A program made the translations under genes and the position numbers. From Culex pipiens pallens (Eukaryota; Arthropoda; Insecta; Diptera; Culicidae): DNA of 64,000 nt. Every line of letters begins with the position of its first letter. Position 1 is the stretch's first letter. The notes beneath the pieces are model-generated. The model did no database searches and was not told where the DNA came from. It was given only the letters and a program-made list of their open reading frames with translations. Shown piece by piece: positions 47,588 to 57,479 of this stretch. The stretch spans positions 135,388,998 through 135,452,997 of the forward strand of contig NC_068938.1 of the NCBI RefSeq assembly GCF_016801865.2, in the 5' to 3' direction.

Positions 47588-48767
47588 CACTCAAAATAAT
47601 CCACACGTTGATGCTACCTGAAAAATCACGTAACCCCGATTTTCCCCTCGCTAGGCTCGTTTTACGTGACACACGTAAAAATAATGTGAAAGTGTACTGG
47701 CAAAAAAATGTTTTCACGTTGATGTTACGTGAAAAGCCTTATGGTATTTTTCCACTAGGGTTTTCCATGTAGTTTTTATGTGTTTTGAAATGTAACTTCA
47801 ACGGAACTCGAGTGCGCCATTCGGCGAAATTTCTACGTGATTATTTTAGTATGAAAATTGATGGCGTTCGGTTAAGAACTGCTGCCGGACTTTTGGTAGC
47901 AAAATTTTATCGAAAATGTAACAGATGGTATGTTAAATTTAGTTTAAACAGTTTTTTAAAATAATTAATGTTTTTTTTTGTTTCAGATGTCTAGAAGAAG
48001 CATCTTTTTTCTCGATGGCCATTGGCATTCTGGCCGGTGATATCACCAGCGGGGACCTAAAGGACCCCTCGAAGGCGATCCCAGGCGCAATCTCGGTCAT
48101 CATCCTGACGTCGATTTCGTCCGTCGGAACGGCAATTGTGGCCGATGTTACTGTGGTGATTGACGCCACCGGAAATGTTTCGGACTTGGCCAACGGGTCG
48201 TGGATCTATGCCGATTGTGCCCCGGAGAAGTACGAGTACGGATTACACAACTCGTTCCAGGTCATGGAGTTGGTATCTGGTCCAATCATCTACGCCGAGT
48301 ACGCCGAAAAGGGTTTCTCCGCTGTCAGCAGAATCGGCAAACTTTGACCACATATCATATATGATATATACACAGCATACAGTGCAGTCATCAGTTTATT
48401 TCCGGCAAGAGGCAAAATTACAAAGTTGTGTACAGTGAAATCGTTTCAAAAAAGTTGAAAAAGTATAAATAAAAAAAGTATCTGCTAATTAAAATTAATT
48501 CTTCTTATTTCCATTCGAAAAAAAAGAAACTAAATTCAGAAACTACTACTATAAAGTTCATATAACGCTTACTAAAACATACATGTAGAAATCATCGATT
48601 GATTCATTTAGCTTTTACGTGTGAAACACGTAGAATCAACGTGAAGGGATCTTGCCAAACAAATTCCGTTTCTACTAGGGTCACCTCGTAGAAGTTACGT
48701 GAAAACCCTAGTGGAAAAATACCACATAGCTTTTCACGTAACTTCAACGTGAATAATTTTTTGAGTG
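47588..48767. mobile_element. Inverted-repeat element containing a host gene fragment
   Basis: CACTCAAAATAATCCACACG (47588) and AATAATTTTTTGAGTG (to 48767) are inverted ends. Similarity continues inward for about 150 bp on both sides, sharing TTACGTGAAAA, TATTTTTCCACTAGGG and CACGTAACTTCAACG words. The interior carries the SLC12-like coding fragment at 47985-48347. No transposase is present, so it is non-autonomous and fits a gene-capturing (Pack-type) MITE. Confidence 0.6.
47985..48347 (+). pseudogene. SLC12 cation-chloride cotransporter fragment (NKCC-like)
   Basis: The frame reads MAIGILAGDITSGDLKDPSK and AIP, later VVIDATGNVSDLANGSW, APEKYEYGLHNSFQVMELVS and GPIIYAEYA. This matches the conserved block of insect Na-K-2Cl cotransporters (ILAGANISGDLKDPSKAIP, DATGNVTDL.NG, EYGLHNSFQVMELVSGFGPIIYAG). 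Only about 110 of more than 1,000 residues are present, the membrane segments are diverged (AGDITSG for AGANISG, PIIYAEYA for PLIYAGC) and a stop follows. An intron-like TTTTTTTTTGTTTCAG precedes it, so it was copied from genomic DNA and not from mRNA. Non-functional. Confidence 0.75.
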
Positions 48768-48778
48768 TGTTTTTACCC

Positions 48779-49724
48779 GGAATCAAAATGATGGTTCCAG
48801 TTCGATTTGCGATGCCTTTTCGTCGGGTCGCAAAAATTTTCGCGTCCGTCGCAGTGTGTTTTCGTTTTTTTTTTTTTCGCGTGCGTGTGTGTGTGAAGGT
48901 GCGGCTGGCTCTGGCTGTCCCGATGACAGCTAGCCAGTTCCCCCTTTTCGTTGGGTCGCAAAATTTTTCGCGTCCGTTGTCGGTGTGCAACAACAACAAA
49001 ACCCTATCATACCATTTCAGCTCGATAAACATTGTAACTCGTCGTTCGCAACGTTAACCAGTACCTCACTAAACATCAATCATTTAAAACTCGTAAAATC
49101 ATCTCAAGTTAAAAATTGCACTGTTCAATCCTTCATTCATTAATTTCAAATGATTTTGGTTCTATCTTTCCACAGCCGGCTGTCTAAGACTAAACCATTT
49201 CATTTAAAATTTAACAACAGATAAACGGGAAATGTCTCATCCGCAGCATCCGATTGCTTGCCTTGAGAATAATACATAATATCGTTCAACAAACACTATG
49301 ATTTTGGGTCGCATCATCATCTTCTATGATGAATCCTGACCAAACACCCTATCCTACTAACAAGTTTTCAGGTTCCTGGCGCTCGTGGGGTGTAAGCACA
49401 GAGTAAATCAGCTGCCCTAGTAGCAACCTGCGCTAACTAACATTCCCGTCCCTTAAAATCGAGGTCTACAAACTGACATGGCGGGCGCCGTTGGTGGCCA
49501 ATGACTGTTACCTATTCGCAACTGATCTAGTTTTAGCAATCATGGTGTTTTATCTTTTCAGCGCATTCATACATGCTGTTGATAAGGGAAACACCACTAG
49601 ATCGTCGAAGCCTATGATCAGTAGTGCTGAAAGGATATTACGGTTCTGTTCAGCAACGGAGGGGCAACCATGGGTGATCTCTCATGCTCATGCTCATGCT
49701 CATGGAATCAAAATGATGGTTCCA
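48779..49724 (+). mobile_element. 904-bp retroposon without ORFs, hexamer tail and 21-bp target duplication
   Basis: Identical 21-bp sequences beginning GGAATCAAAATG lie at 48779-48799 and 49704-49724. The insert between them ends in a CTCATG hexamer repeat (49681-49703). A long target duplication plus a simple-repeat tail is the signature of LINE-driven insertion. The left end has GGGTCGCAAAAATTTTCGCG twice (about 48,833 and 48,953), a GT/T-rich tract and GC-rich leader-like sequence; the right end is 3'-UTR-like. No reading frame of length is present, so it may be an internally deleted LINE or a SINE. Confidence 0.75.
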
Positions 49725-50022
49725 TTTTTAAAGTGAAGTTTTTAGGAATTTATTATTGAAAATTAAGTTTTTTTTACTTAAACTGTCAATGATTTTTTTA
49801 GAAACTCTGTCCGATGGTTTATATTGACTTTTTATAACGGAATCGACGTAACACCTTATAATGTGGCCCTCTTAAACCTTACGGTTTCGTCAACGGATCC
49901 ACAGGCGTGTATCGTTCTTTTTGCGACAAGACTCCGCGCCTCCCGGGTCTCCTAAGTGTGAAGGTATGGGCACGGGGAGAAGGCACCGAATACCTATTAT
50001 ATCTACACTTAGAATTTTTTGC

Positions 50023-50099
50023 GTCCGCCTCGGGATTCGAACCGGCGACCTCTGGATTGTGAGTCCAGTGCGCGGTCCGATAGATCCACACAGGCAGAC
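50023..50099 (-). repeat. tRNA-like unit 3 (anticodon CAC)
   Basis: The minus strand gives GTCTGCC...GGCGGAC as acceptor (one wobble), anticodon arm CTGGACTCACAATCCAG and T-arm CGCCGGTTCGAATCCCG. The D-arm is irregular. It is a tRNA-derived repeat or pseudogene, not a confident tRNA-Val. Confidence 0.5.
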
Positions 50100-50206
50100 T
50101 TTTTATAAAGAGTTTTTGCTTCGAAATCATTCTTCAGATAAGAAAAAAAAATTTGAGGTTCTGGAAAAGTCGGAAATTTGGAAATGAGGTTTGAGTGGTC
50201 ACCCTG

Positions 50207-51279
50207 AGTATAAAATATTAAGATAGCAACCCACAGAATTTTCTAAAAGTTGATCAAATGATGACTACTGAGTAATAAATCAACTTGATATAACCGTTGC
50301 GCGTTAAATGACAAATTCACCGTTTTAATATTTGTCTCAAATAATGCCTTTACTTGATCCTTACATTTATAATGCCTCTCAAACAACTCTGAATTTTTAT
50401 AAATTTGTCTAGTTTTTATAGATGAATTCCTTGAACATCGTAAAAATAGCCTTTATTTATTTATTTTTTAAAGGTTATGAGAACAACAGCTTTTAGCTTT
50501 TGCCAACAATCCATATCATAATTGTTCTAAAACGAAATATTTCAACTCGTATTCATACAAAACATTTACAGTCTATTTATTGACTATTTCCAACAACTGG
50601 TCAAACAAAATGCATATGCATAACTTTTGGGCAAAAATTTAATAACACGTTCATGCAACAAGTTCGAGCATCCAGGACACAAAACCTTGAAAAAAAAACA
50701 CTTTTTTTTAGTTCCAACAAGCTCAAAAAATAGTTTTATATTTGTAGATATAAAGTTTTTTCAAAAAGTAGAAATAATACCTCAAAATAATGAAAATCTT
50801 GATATGGTTACTTTAATTAATGACTAAATAGTATTTAATTGAACTAAATTTATTACATTTTATTAAAATTTTTGGCACCATATCAATATTTTTTTTTGAT
50901 TATAAGCTGAAATCATAGACTAATTAAAGACTAAACACTCCGAACAATTTTTTTCAAAAAGTATGACTCATAAGCTGTGAACCGCGGGTACCACGTTGAA
51001 CCACGCATCGGCTCGCCCCTCGTATGACAGAACGACCTGGCAGCGCTGGTTTTTTCGATTTTGTTTTGTGCTGATTTACGCGCGCATCTTGTTTGTTTTT
51101 TTTTTTTGCTTATCAATCAAGGCAGCCGGCTGCAAATTAGTCAATCAGCTGTGCAGTGATTTTTTTTTGGCAAAACGAGCGAAATTTACTGGTGTTTTGG
51201 TGTTTTTAAGGTAATGTTTAGATTTTCAAATAAATGCTTATTTTGTTTGGTTTATCATTTGTGTTCCCTTTTCCAGATG
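50207..51279. other. Non-coding DNA before the malate dehydrogenase pseudogene
   Basis: The stretch is AT-rich until about 50,990, then a GC-richer stretch (51,000-51,210) resembling a leader exon that ends GGTGTTTTTAAG before GTAATG. A pyrimidine tract and TTTTCCAG precede 51,280, so a leader intron of the original gene may have been copied too. No intact gene is seen. Confidence 0.35.
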
Positions 51280-52075
51280 ATTGCTGTTTTCTCATCACTC
51301 CTCGCAAGCCAAATCTGTTCACTACGAACGCCTCGATCGTCTGCGACTTCGCCGCCGGATGATTGAATCATCTCGAACCTAGTCAACTTGATGGTAACGA
51401 TTGCCTTCCGGAGTTTTGGACCCGAAGTGCGTGTTTGGCATTTCCACGCTGCACATTGTCCGTGCCAACAAGTTCATCGGTGAGGGTGCCGACCTCACCT
51501 TATCAACATTCTGGTCATCGGAGGCCACTTCGGCCATGGTCCATCCCAATGAACCCCAGAGCTTTCCCAGGACAAGATTGCCACCCAGACGGCACGCATT
51601 CAGGAGGTCCTCAATGCTAAGGCCGGTGCCGGTTCGGCCACGCTCACGACGGCCTACGCCGAAGCACGTTTTGCCATCGCCCTGCAGGAAAACGAAACTA
51701 TTGGCACTACGCCCCCCGGGGCATGGCCTTCCTCTAACGTGGGATTTCTGCTCCAGCGCCTCTGACGAGACAGGAGAAACCGGGACCGACGTTTTACTTC
51801 ACCATCCGATAGAAGCTCAGTGGATAAGGCGGGAATCGAACCCGCGTCTCATAGCATCATCGGGATCGGCAGCCGAAGCCGCTACCCCTGCGCCACGAGA
51901 CCCACACGCCCTGCAGGGTGAACGGTGAAAAGAAAAGTGATTGAGTGCGCGTTCGTCCGTTCGAACCTTGGTTACCCAAGGTGAACACCTACGAGCAGGA
52001 GCTGCCAAAGAAGGACATTCCGGAGCTGAAGTAAACATTCGGAAGGGCGAGGAGTTTGCCAAGAAGAAATTGTGA
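51280..52075 (+). pseudogene. Mitochondrial malate dehydrogenase pseudogene
   Basis: Malate dehydrogenase interconverts malate and oxaloacetate. Pieces in order are: NLFTTNASIVCDFAA (family DLF.TNASIV..LA), GVLDPKCVFGISTLHIVRAN with KFIG (family YDPKRVFGVTTLD.VRAN.F), NILVIGGHFGHG (family VPVIGGHAG with the catalytic His), DKIATQTARIQEV and AKAGAGSATLTTAYAEARFA (near identical to the family), and finally LPKKDIPELK and RKGEEFAKKKL before a TGA. Several frameshifts and internal stops are present, the N-terminal NAD-binding half is missing, and a tRNA-derived repeat interrupts it at about 51,780-51,945. Clearly dead. Confidence 0.85.
51821..51903 (-). repeat. tRNA-derived repeat inserted in the malate dehydrogenase pseudogene
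   Basis: The minus strand reads GTCTCGTGGCGCAGGGGTAG (box A), GCGGCTTCGGCTGCCG (anticodon-like hairpin), a long variable segment and GCGGGTTCGAATCCCGC (box B and T-arm). The acceptor ends do not pair fully. The unit splits the AYAEARFA and PKVNTYEQE parts of the pseudogene, so it arrived later. Confidence 0.6.
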
Positions 52076-52239
52076 ACAAAAACAATGTGAATTTCGATCA
52101 TGTTGAAAGAGGTTGTAACCAACCATTGAAAATAAAGTTTCAAGTGCATGATAAAAAGTATCGGCGTTTTTGTTTTCTTTATGCTAAAGTAAAAGAAGGG
52201 GTTTTTCCCACGACCCATTAGGCGGGTTCTTGGACTTAG

Positions 52240-52680
52240 CAACTTCGGCGGGTTTCGGTTCCGCGACGAAGCTGGCTTCCTTTTTGGGGGCTTCCTCTAG
52301 AGTCTAGATGGAACAAACTGTGCTGACCTCCGCGTACAGCTCGCCTATATCGGTGACGGCGAAAGAGGTGCTCGGGGCGGTCGTGCACTTTGTCGGTGAA
52401 GCTGGTTCGGGGACAAATTTTTGTTTGACGACGTTATCGCTGGGGTTCGGAATGCCAAGTTGACAGTTCAGGGCAAAGATCTTGGCTGTTTTGAGGTTTT
52501 TGAAGTAGGTGCCGTTGTCGAGACCCAGATGGCGTCTGCAAGGGCATTCTATCCTTTCAGAGTGACAATTCCGGGTTGAATGAGGACGGTTTTGCCCTAG
52601 CGGTATCAACCGGAGGCGGTCCGCGCCGGCTTTGCTTGGCAAACCCGACGGTGCTCACGTGATCGTTCTCGGAGAGGAAG
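52240..52680 (-). pseudogene. Unidentified degraded coding-like segment
   Basis: The minus strand has protein-like blocks in different frames: MLIVFLSENDHVSTVGFAKQ from about 52,690, then LGLDNGTYFKNLKTAKIFAL with NCQLGIPNPSDNVV, and later VAEPKPAEVAKSKNP near 52,235. Frames change between blocks and stops intervene. Base composition is GC-rich like the neighbouring pseudogene. I do not recognise a family; it is probably another duplicated gene remnant. Confidence 0.35.
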
Positions 52681-53055
52681 ACGATTAACATCCCGCAATG
52701 ATCTCGATCGAGTGCCGCTTCTTGTCTAGAATCGACCCACCCACGGGATCTCGCTCGGTTACCCCTCCAGACGATGGTTCACTCTAGTAATCACCGTTCT
52801 CATCCGGAAACTGGTTCCGTTTAAATCAAAACAAAAACCCAAACAATAACATTGCCCGAAATGTCATGTTAAAGCCAGAGCTGCCAGTTGTTGACATTTC
52901 GATCTGTCATTTTTGACAGTGAACCGGCCTTGCCGAGGGGTCATAAAAAGGTTGAGTCATGGTTCAGAGCCCACTGAGTAGTCTTTTATTAGTCTATGCT
53001 GAAATTCTCAAGTCCCGGGAAATACCAAAATACCAACATCTCGTAAAATCGTCAC

Positions 53056-53701
53056 CCTCTAGCCAAGGGTCCTGATTTTCGGTTCAATGAACAGAAACCA
53101 CTCACTCATCGCCTATCCAGTCGTCGCCTATTCTAACCCGCTAGCATTCATGAGCGAATGATACTCGCAAGCAGCCAGCGAGTGGCCCGAACTGTTCACT
53201 CAGCGAACAAATACATCGTGAAAATTGTTGCCTACTCCGTCGCTCGACGACACTCACACACTACCATGCTCAGCGAAGAGCCATTCTCACAAAATGCCAG
53301 CGCGGCAGTCTTTTTGTCTTCACGCCCTTAGTTTGCCATCAATTTGATTTTTTCTTGGTGGAAGTTTCTTTGAATGGTGTCTATAATGTTATGAAATCAA
53401 AATAAATGCACAATTTAATTGATAACATTGATTTTAGGCAACCCAAATGAATGAGTATAACGCAGCGCATCAGAGAAAAAATGTGTTCAGTTCAGAGTGA
53501 TCGGTGACGTTCGGCCTGCCTGAGCCGTTCGGAGACTGAGCCGATCAGAGAGAGAAGGAGAGTAGAAGCGAGAGTGTTCGGGAGCGAATGGTGAGAAAGT
53601 GACAAACAGTAGTAATTCATCAGGGCAGTATCGCGTCGCCTGCTATTTGTGCTCGCGAATGGAGTGGTTGATTTTGAACAATCAGGACCCTTGCTTCTAG
53701 C
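53056..53701. mobile_element. 630-bp MITE with CAAGGGTCCTGATT ends
   Basis: A perfect 14-bp terminal inverted repeat CAAGGGTCCTGATT starts at 53064 and ends at 53693. Outside are CCTCTAGC (53056-53063) and CTTCTAGC (53694-53701), an 8-bp target duplication with one mismatch, as in hAT elements. The interior is rich in CTCAGCG/CGAGTG words and has no coding frame. Confidence 0.75.
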
Positions 53702-54354
53702 CCCAACCATCTAAACGTAACTTTTTTTTTTTATTTGGATATCGGATAGGTACCTACCTAATTGAAAAATAAAGCCATGAAGTTTGAAGGCCTTTTCTGA
53801 ACAGATTTAAAAGATGTGATATTTACCCCGCATTGCTATCATTGATGTCTCTGTTCAAGTATCAAAACGCCCCCCAGGTGTGTGATATTGTAATCAAATA
53901 ACTTTGTGTTATGGTTTGGTTACTATACTTTTCTGATGGATTTATTAAAGGTACAGCACATAGATCTGAAGCTTCCTATCCATCATCTACCGTGTTTTTA
54001 TATTGTTCTTGCTCTCTAGTATCTTTTGAGTGGTGAGTAGTATGCATATGAAAGTGGTTAACCTAGGATAACAATAGAGAGAATATAATGATAATGATAA
54101 CAGACTCCCCTTTGCTAGCATTTGCTTCGTTGTTGTCAACAGCAGTTTTTGGTCGATTTTTCTTCAACATAAGTTGTTGGTGTGTTGTACACCCCACACA
54201 TGAATATATTGCTGGGATAGCGAAAGCTTTTTCTTTTCATTTTTTGTTGCGCCATTCTGTACAGGATGTTGCTTCAAGCTTAGATTATTTTGCACTTTTG
54301 CTGGATGTACGTATTGGGAAACATGAATATTTTTGGATATAGTATTTTAATAAA
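53702..54354. other. Non-coding intergenic DNA
   Basis: AT-rich sequence without a recognisable gene, repeat boundary or promoter. Confidence 0.35.
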
Positions 54355-54650
54355 TCATCTCTTATCAAGCCATCGTTGTCTTCGCCTGCCCTTAAGGTCT
54401 AACAGTATCACACGCATTTTCTTGACTTTGCCATCTAAGGGTTCATATTCACACACGCTATATTGGGAATGTTTTAAAGTGCCTTCAAAGAGGAGGTATC
54501 CCCGCTTCTGTGGGAGAAGAAGGTCGATGCTGCTGCTGGCGTCGTTGGGAAAAGCCAGCAGCTGTGCTGCGCCACGTGCGAAATCTCGTGAGGTCACGTT
54601 GCCATCAGACTCGAGATCGGTCCTCGTGTTGCTTGGTGTGGAGGTTTGCT
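54355..54650 (-). CDS. Unrecognised possible terminal exon
   Basis: The minus strand is open from just after a CGTTAG (acceptor-like, about 54,648) to a stop at 54355. It reads SDGNVTSRDFARGAAQLLAF, then LLLPQKRGYLLFEGTLKHSQ, YSVCEYEPLDGKVKKM and a basic end RRRQRWLDKR. The composition is protein-like and unlike the flanks. I do not know the family. It lies about 190 bp downstream of the RED-repeat gene on the same strand but is in separate sequence beyond that gene's stop. It could be the last exon of an unseen minus-strand gene or a fragment. Confidence 0.35.
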
Positions 54651-54835
54651 AACGATTACACTGCTCTCTACATAATATGTTTGCTTTTGGATATTACACT
54701 GGGTTGGTTATTACTGGTTGGCTAATAACTGATTATTGTGTGTTGGTTAGATGCTGTGTTGTCATAGAGATTTGTCCGGATATTCGAAAGCAAAAGTCGC
54801 TTGCCGTGATCTTTTGTTGGAAAGATTGCTGCTGT

Positions 54836-56569
54836 TTATTGTCCAGTGATGCCAACCGGACGGAAGCTAACGAGATTGGCTAGCATAGATGATGGCTTCA
54901 GGTCGCCTTCCTGTTCACTCTTCTTCAACAGCTTAAACCCGATAAAGGCAGCCAAAGCTACTTGTACTGTGTTCCATACCAGAGAGGCAGAATTATTGTC
55001 CTTGACGTACAGACTGTCCAAACGATCAGCTCGAATGGTATCCTCACGGTATCGTCGACCTTCTGTATTCTCTCGGCGTTCAGGTACTCGATCCGACGAT
55101 CTGCGGTTGTCCACTCGTCGTTCCTCTTCACGATCCTCACGACGGTCCTCACGACGATCCTCCCTCATGCGATCAGTTCTTTCAGCGCGATCCTCACGAC
55201 GTTCCTCGGTTCGGCGTTCTTCCCTCTCACGACGATCTTCACGGCGATCCTCTCGACGTTCTTCAGCACGATCAGCTCTGCTTTCACGGCGATCTTCCTG
55301 TCTACGATCAACTACGTTTCGTTCACGAAGTTCGTCTGAGTTGCTCCGTTCGCGATCCTCGCGACGGACTTCGGCACGATCAACTCTGCTTTCACGTCGA
55401 TCTTCCACGTTTCGTTCACGAAGTTCGTCCGTATTTCTCCGTTCGCGATCTTCGCGGCGGTCTTCAGTACGATCAGCTCTGCTTTCAATGCGATCCTCCC
55501 GACGATCTACTCGTTCGCGGTCCTCGCGGCGGTCTTCAGTACGATCAGCTCTGCTTTCAAGGCGATCCTCCCGACGATCTACTCGTTCGCGGTCCTCGCG
55601 GCGGTCTTCAGCACGATCAGCTCTGCTTTCACGTCGATCTTCCACGTTTCGTTCACGAAGTTCGTCCGAGTTTCTCCGTTCGCGATCCTCGCGACGGTCT
55701 TCAGCACGATCAGCTCTGCTTTCACGGCGATCTTCCACGTTTCGTTCACGAAGTTCGTCCGAGTTTCTCCGTTCGCGATCCTCGCGGCGTTCTTCAGCAC
55801 GCTCAACTCTGCTTTCACGGCGATCCTCCCGACGATCTACTTGTTGGTCTTCCTGTCTACGATCAACCACGTTGCGTCGTTCACGAAGCTCGTCGGATTG
55901 TCTACGTTCGCGGTCCTCGCGACGGTCTTCAGCACGATCGGCTCTACTTTCACGGCGATCCTCCCGACGATCTACTCGTTCATGATCCTCACGACGATCT
56001 ACTCGTTCACGATCCTCACGATCTACTCTGCTTTCACGGCGATCTTCTTGTCTACGATCAACCACGTTTCGTTCACGAAGTTCTTCCGAGTTTCTCCGTT
56101 CGCGATCCTCGCGACGGTCTTCGGCACGATCCAGTCTGCTTTCACAGCGATCTTCCTGCCGTCGTTCAGCAGCCCGCTCACGAAGGTCGTTGCGTTCGCG
56201 ACGGGTGTCGTCCACGCGTCTCGACTCGCGACGTTCCTCCTCCCGTCGTTCATCCCGAACTTCACGTCTGCCGTCCATTCTCCGTTCTTCGGTACGGTCC
56301 AGGTCAGCACGCCGGTCGGAGCCCATCCTATCCTTGCGATCCTCGTTTCGGTTGAACAACAGCAGACGTTGCTCCTGATCCTGGTCCAGCCTGTCTACGC
56401 GTCTATCCGAGTAACGTCCATCGACTCTCTCGTCCAGGGCTTCGCTGCACAGCCCGTCCGCGTCACAAGCTCTTCTATCCTGCAAGCCGCTGGCAATCGG
56501 AACCAGGCACAGCACCAGCATCGTAGTACCGATGTACACCAGGTTTGCGTTCATCTCGCCGCGTTTCAT
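54836..56569 (-). CDS. Secreted or membrane Arg/Glu/Asp-repeat protein
   Basis: A single exon of 577 residues. A signal peptide is clear near the start (MNANLVYIGTTMLVLCLVPI, then ASGLQ). Residues about 55-510 are almost only R, E and D in DRRED/ERRNSDELRERN/DRRESRADRAE units; at DNA level a 93-bp unit (31 codons) recurs exactly at 55621, 55714 and 55807. The C-terminus is ordinary, with a hydrophobic segment SLVWNTVQVALAAFIGFKLL followed by KKSEQE, a likely membrane anchor. Such mixed-charge repeats usually form long single alpha-helices or disordered rods. Function is unknown. Start at 56569 (MKRGEM) or 56554 (MNANL). The long antisense frame is a by-product of the repeat. Confidence 0.8.
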   Translation of the reverse strand: MKRGEMNANLVYIGTTMLVLCLVPIASGLQDRRACDADGLCSEALDERVDGRYSDRRVDRLDQDQEQRLLLFNRNEDRKDRMGSDRRADLDRTEERRMDGRREVRDERREEERRESRRVDDTRRERNDLRERAAERRQEDRCESRLDRAEDRREDRERRNSEELRERNVVDRRQEDRRESRVDREDRERVDRREDHERVDRREDRRESRADRAEDRREDRERRQSDELRERRNVVDRRQEDQQVDRREDRRESRVERAEERREDRERRNSDELRERNVEDRRESRADRAEDRREDRERRNSDELRERNVEDRRESRADRAEDRREDRERVDRREDRLESRADRTEDRREDRERVDRREDRIESRADRTEDRREDRERRNTDELRERNVEDRRESRVDRAEVRREDRERSNSDELRERNVVDRRQEDRRESRADRAEERREDRREDRREREERRTEERREDRAERTDRMREDRREDRREDREEERRVDNRRSSDRVPERRENTEGRRYREDTIRADRLDSLYVKDNNSASLVWNTVQVALAAFIGFKLLKKSEQEGDLKPSSMLANLVSFRPVGITGQ

Positions 56570-56653
56570 CGATCAGCTCTTCTTCACCAAATACAACTTG
56601 TTCCGAGACTTCTGAGTCCACCCGACTAAACCAGCACACTTGCACAAATCAAC

Positions 56654-56690
56654 TGTGGCTCACCACCAAGAAGTGGACCCTTTTTATACA
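56654..56690 (-). promoter_or_regulatory. TATA box and initiator of the RED-repeat gene
   Basis: On the minus strand TGTATAAAAAGGG (TATA at about 56688) lies 34 bases before ACAGTTG, a TCAGT-like initiator with its A at 56654. That leaves a leader of about 85 nt to the ATG at 56569. TATA-initiator spacing is as expected for insect genes with strong, tissue-specific expression. Confidence 0.6.
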
Positions 56691-57479
56691 GTCATGTCAG
56701 GACATCCCGTTTGTACCATAGGATGCGATTAGATTGAAATTTCATTTGTCTTCAATTTCACACCTCAATTGAATTTCCATTATAGTGGCAATGGCGCGCC
56801 TGAGCTATGCGTGTGCTGCAGCAGTGCTGATAAAAAAAATGCTGTCCTGTCCTTAGAAAGCGGTTCGTTGGTGTTGTGGAATCGCAGATGAGGTTCCATT
56901 TGTGGCCGAGCAGATGGGACCGCGTTGAACGCATGGGGAAGTGTGTGTTCTTGTAGTGCTGCGGTTTGTCAGATAAAAAAGAATAATAGACTTGAATGAA
57001 AGTTTTTGTGAATGGAAAGCCTGGCTGACGTCATTCGAGGATCAATCGAGGACAATGTAGTGGAAGTGGAAATTGAATTTAACCGGTAATGTCGTCAAGG
57101 TTAGATTTATGTACAGTCTGTTGAATTTCAGATTCGATTTAAAACTTGCATTGAAGTAAATTGGTTTTGTATCTATAGTTTAGAAATGGTATTACATATA
57201 ACATTATTTCAATGCACATTTTTCCACGTCAGTTCAGTTTTACCAGTTTACAATAAGTCTACTGCAATTATTGCTATTAACTTTGGCTGAATTAACACTA
57301 TAAAATTGTCTTAAATAATAGCCTTCAATAATTCATTTCTCACATGACGGATGTTTAACCTAACGACTTTAAAAAATCTTGAACACCTTTTCTAGATAGT
57401 TAAAAAGCTTAATTTGTTAATACTTGGGAAAGCTATAATTAGGATTGTCCGTTCCGTTCTTGGGCGACCTTTACAAGAA
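56691..57479. other. Upstream DNA of the RED-repeat gene
   Basis: No gene is seen. Bases 56,770-57,060 are moderately GC-rich and may hold regulatory sites; the rest is AT-rich. Confidence 0.35.

Larger units (their letters stand above)
43710..50206. mobile_element. Outer inverted-repeat pair enclosing a 6.5-kb nest of elements
   Basis: CAGGGTGGCCACTCAA at 43710 and TTTGAGTGGTCACCCTG ending at 50206 are imperfect inverted repeats. Both are followed inward by GTCGGGAAA/GTCGGAAA-type words, with many GTCGGGAA copies at 43,725-43,830. Everything between, apart from AT-rich core sequence, is explained by insertions listed separately (47132-47342, 47588-48767, 48800-49703, 50023-50099). No convincing 8-bp target duplication is visible, so calling it one element is inference. 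Confidence 0.45.

Noticed and set aside
54846..55985. 379-codon plus-strand frame rich in Ser and Arg (SR-like)
   Set aside because: It is the antisense of the RED-repeat gene. Period-three repeats keep other frames open, and the minus frame has the signal peptide, TATA box and membrane segment.
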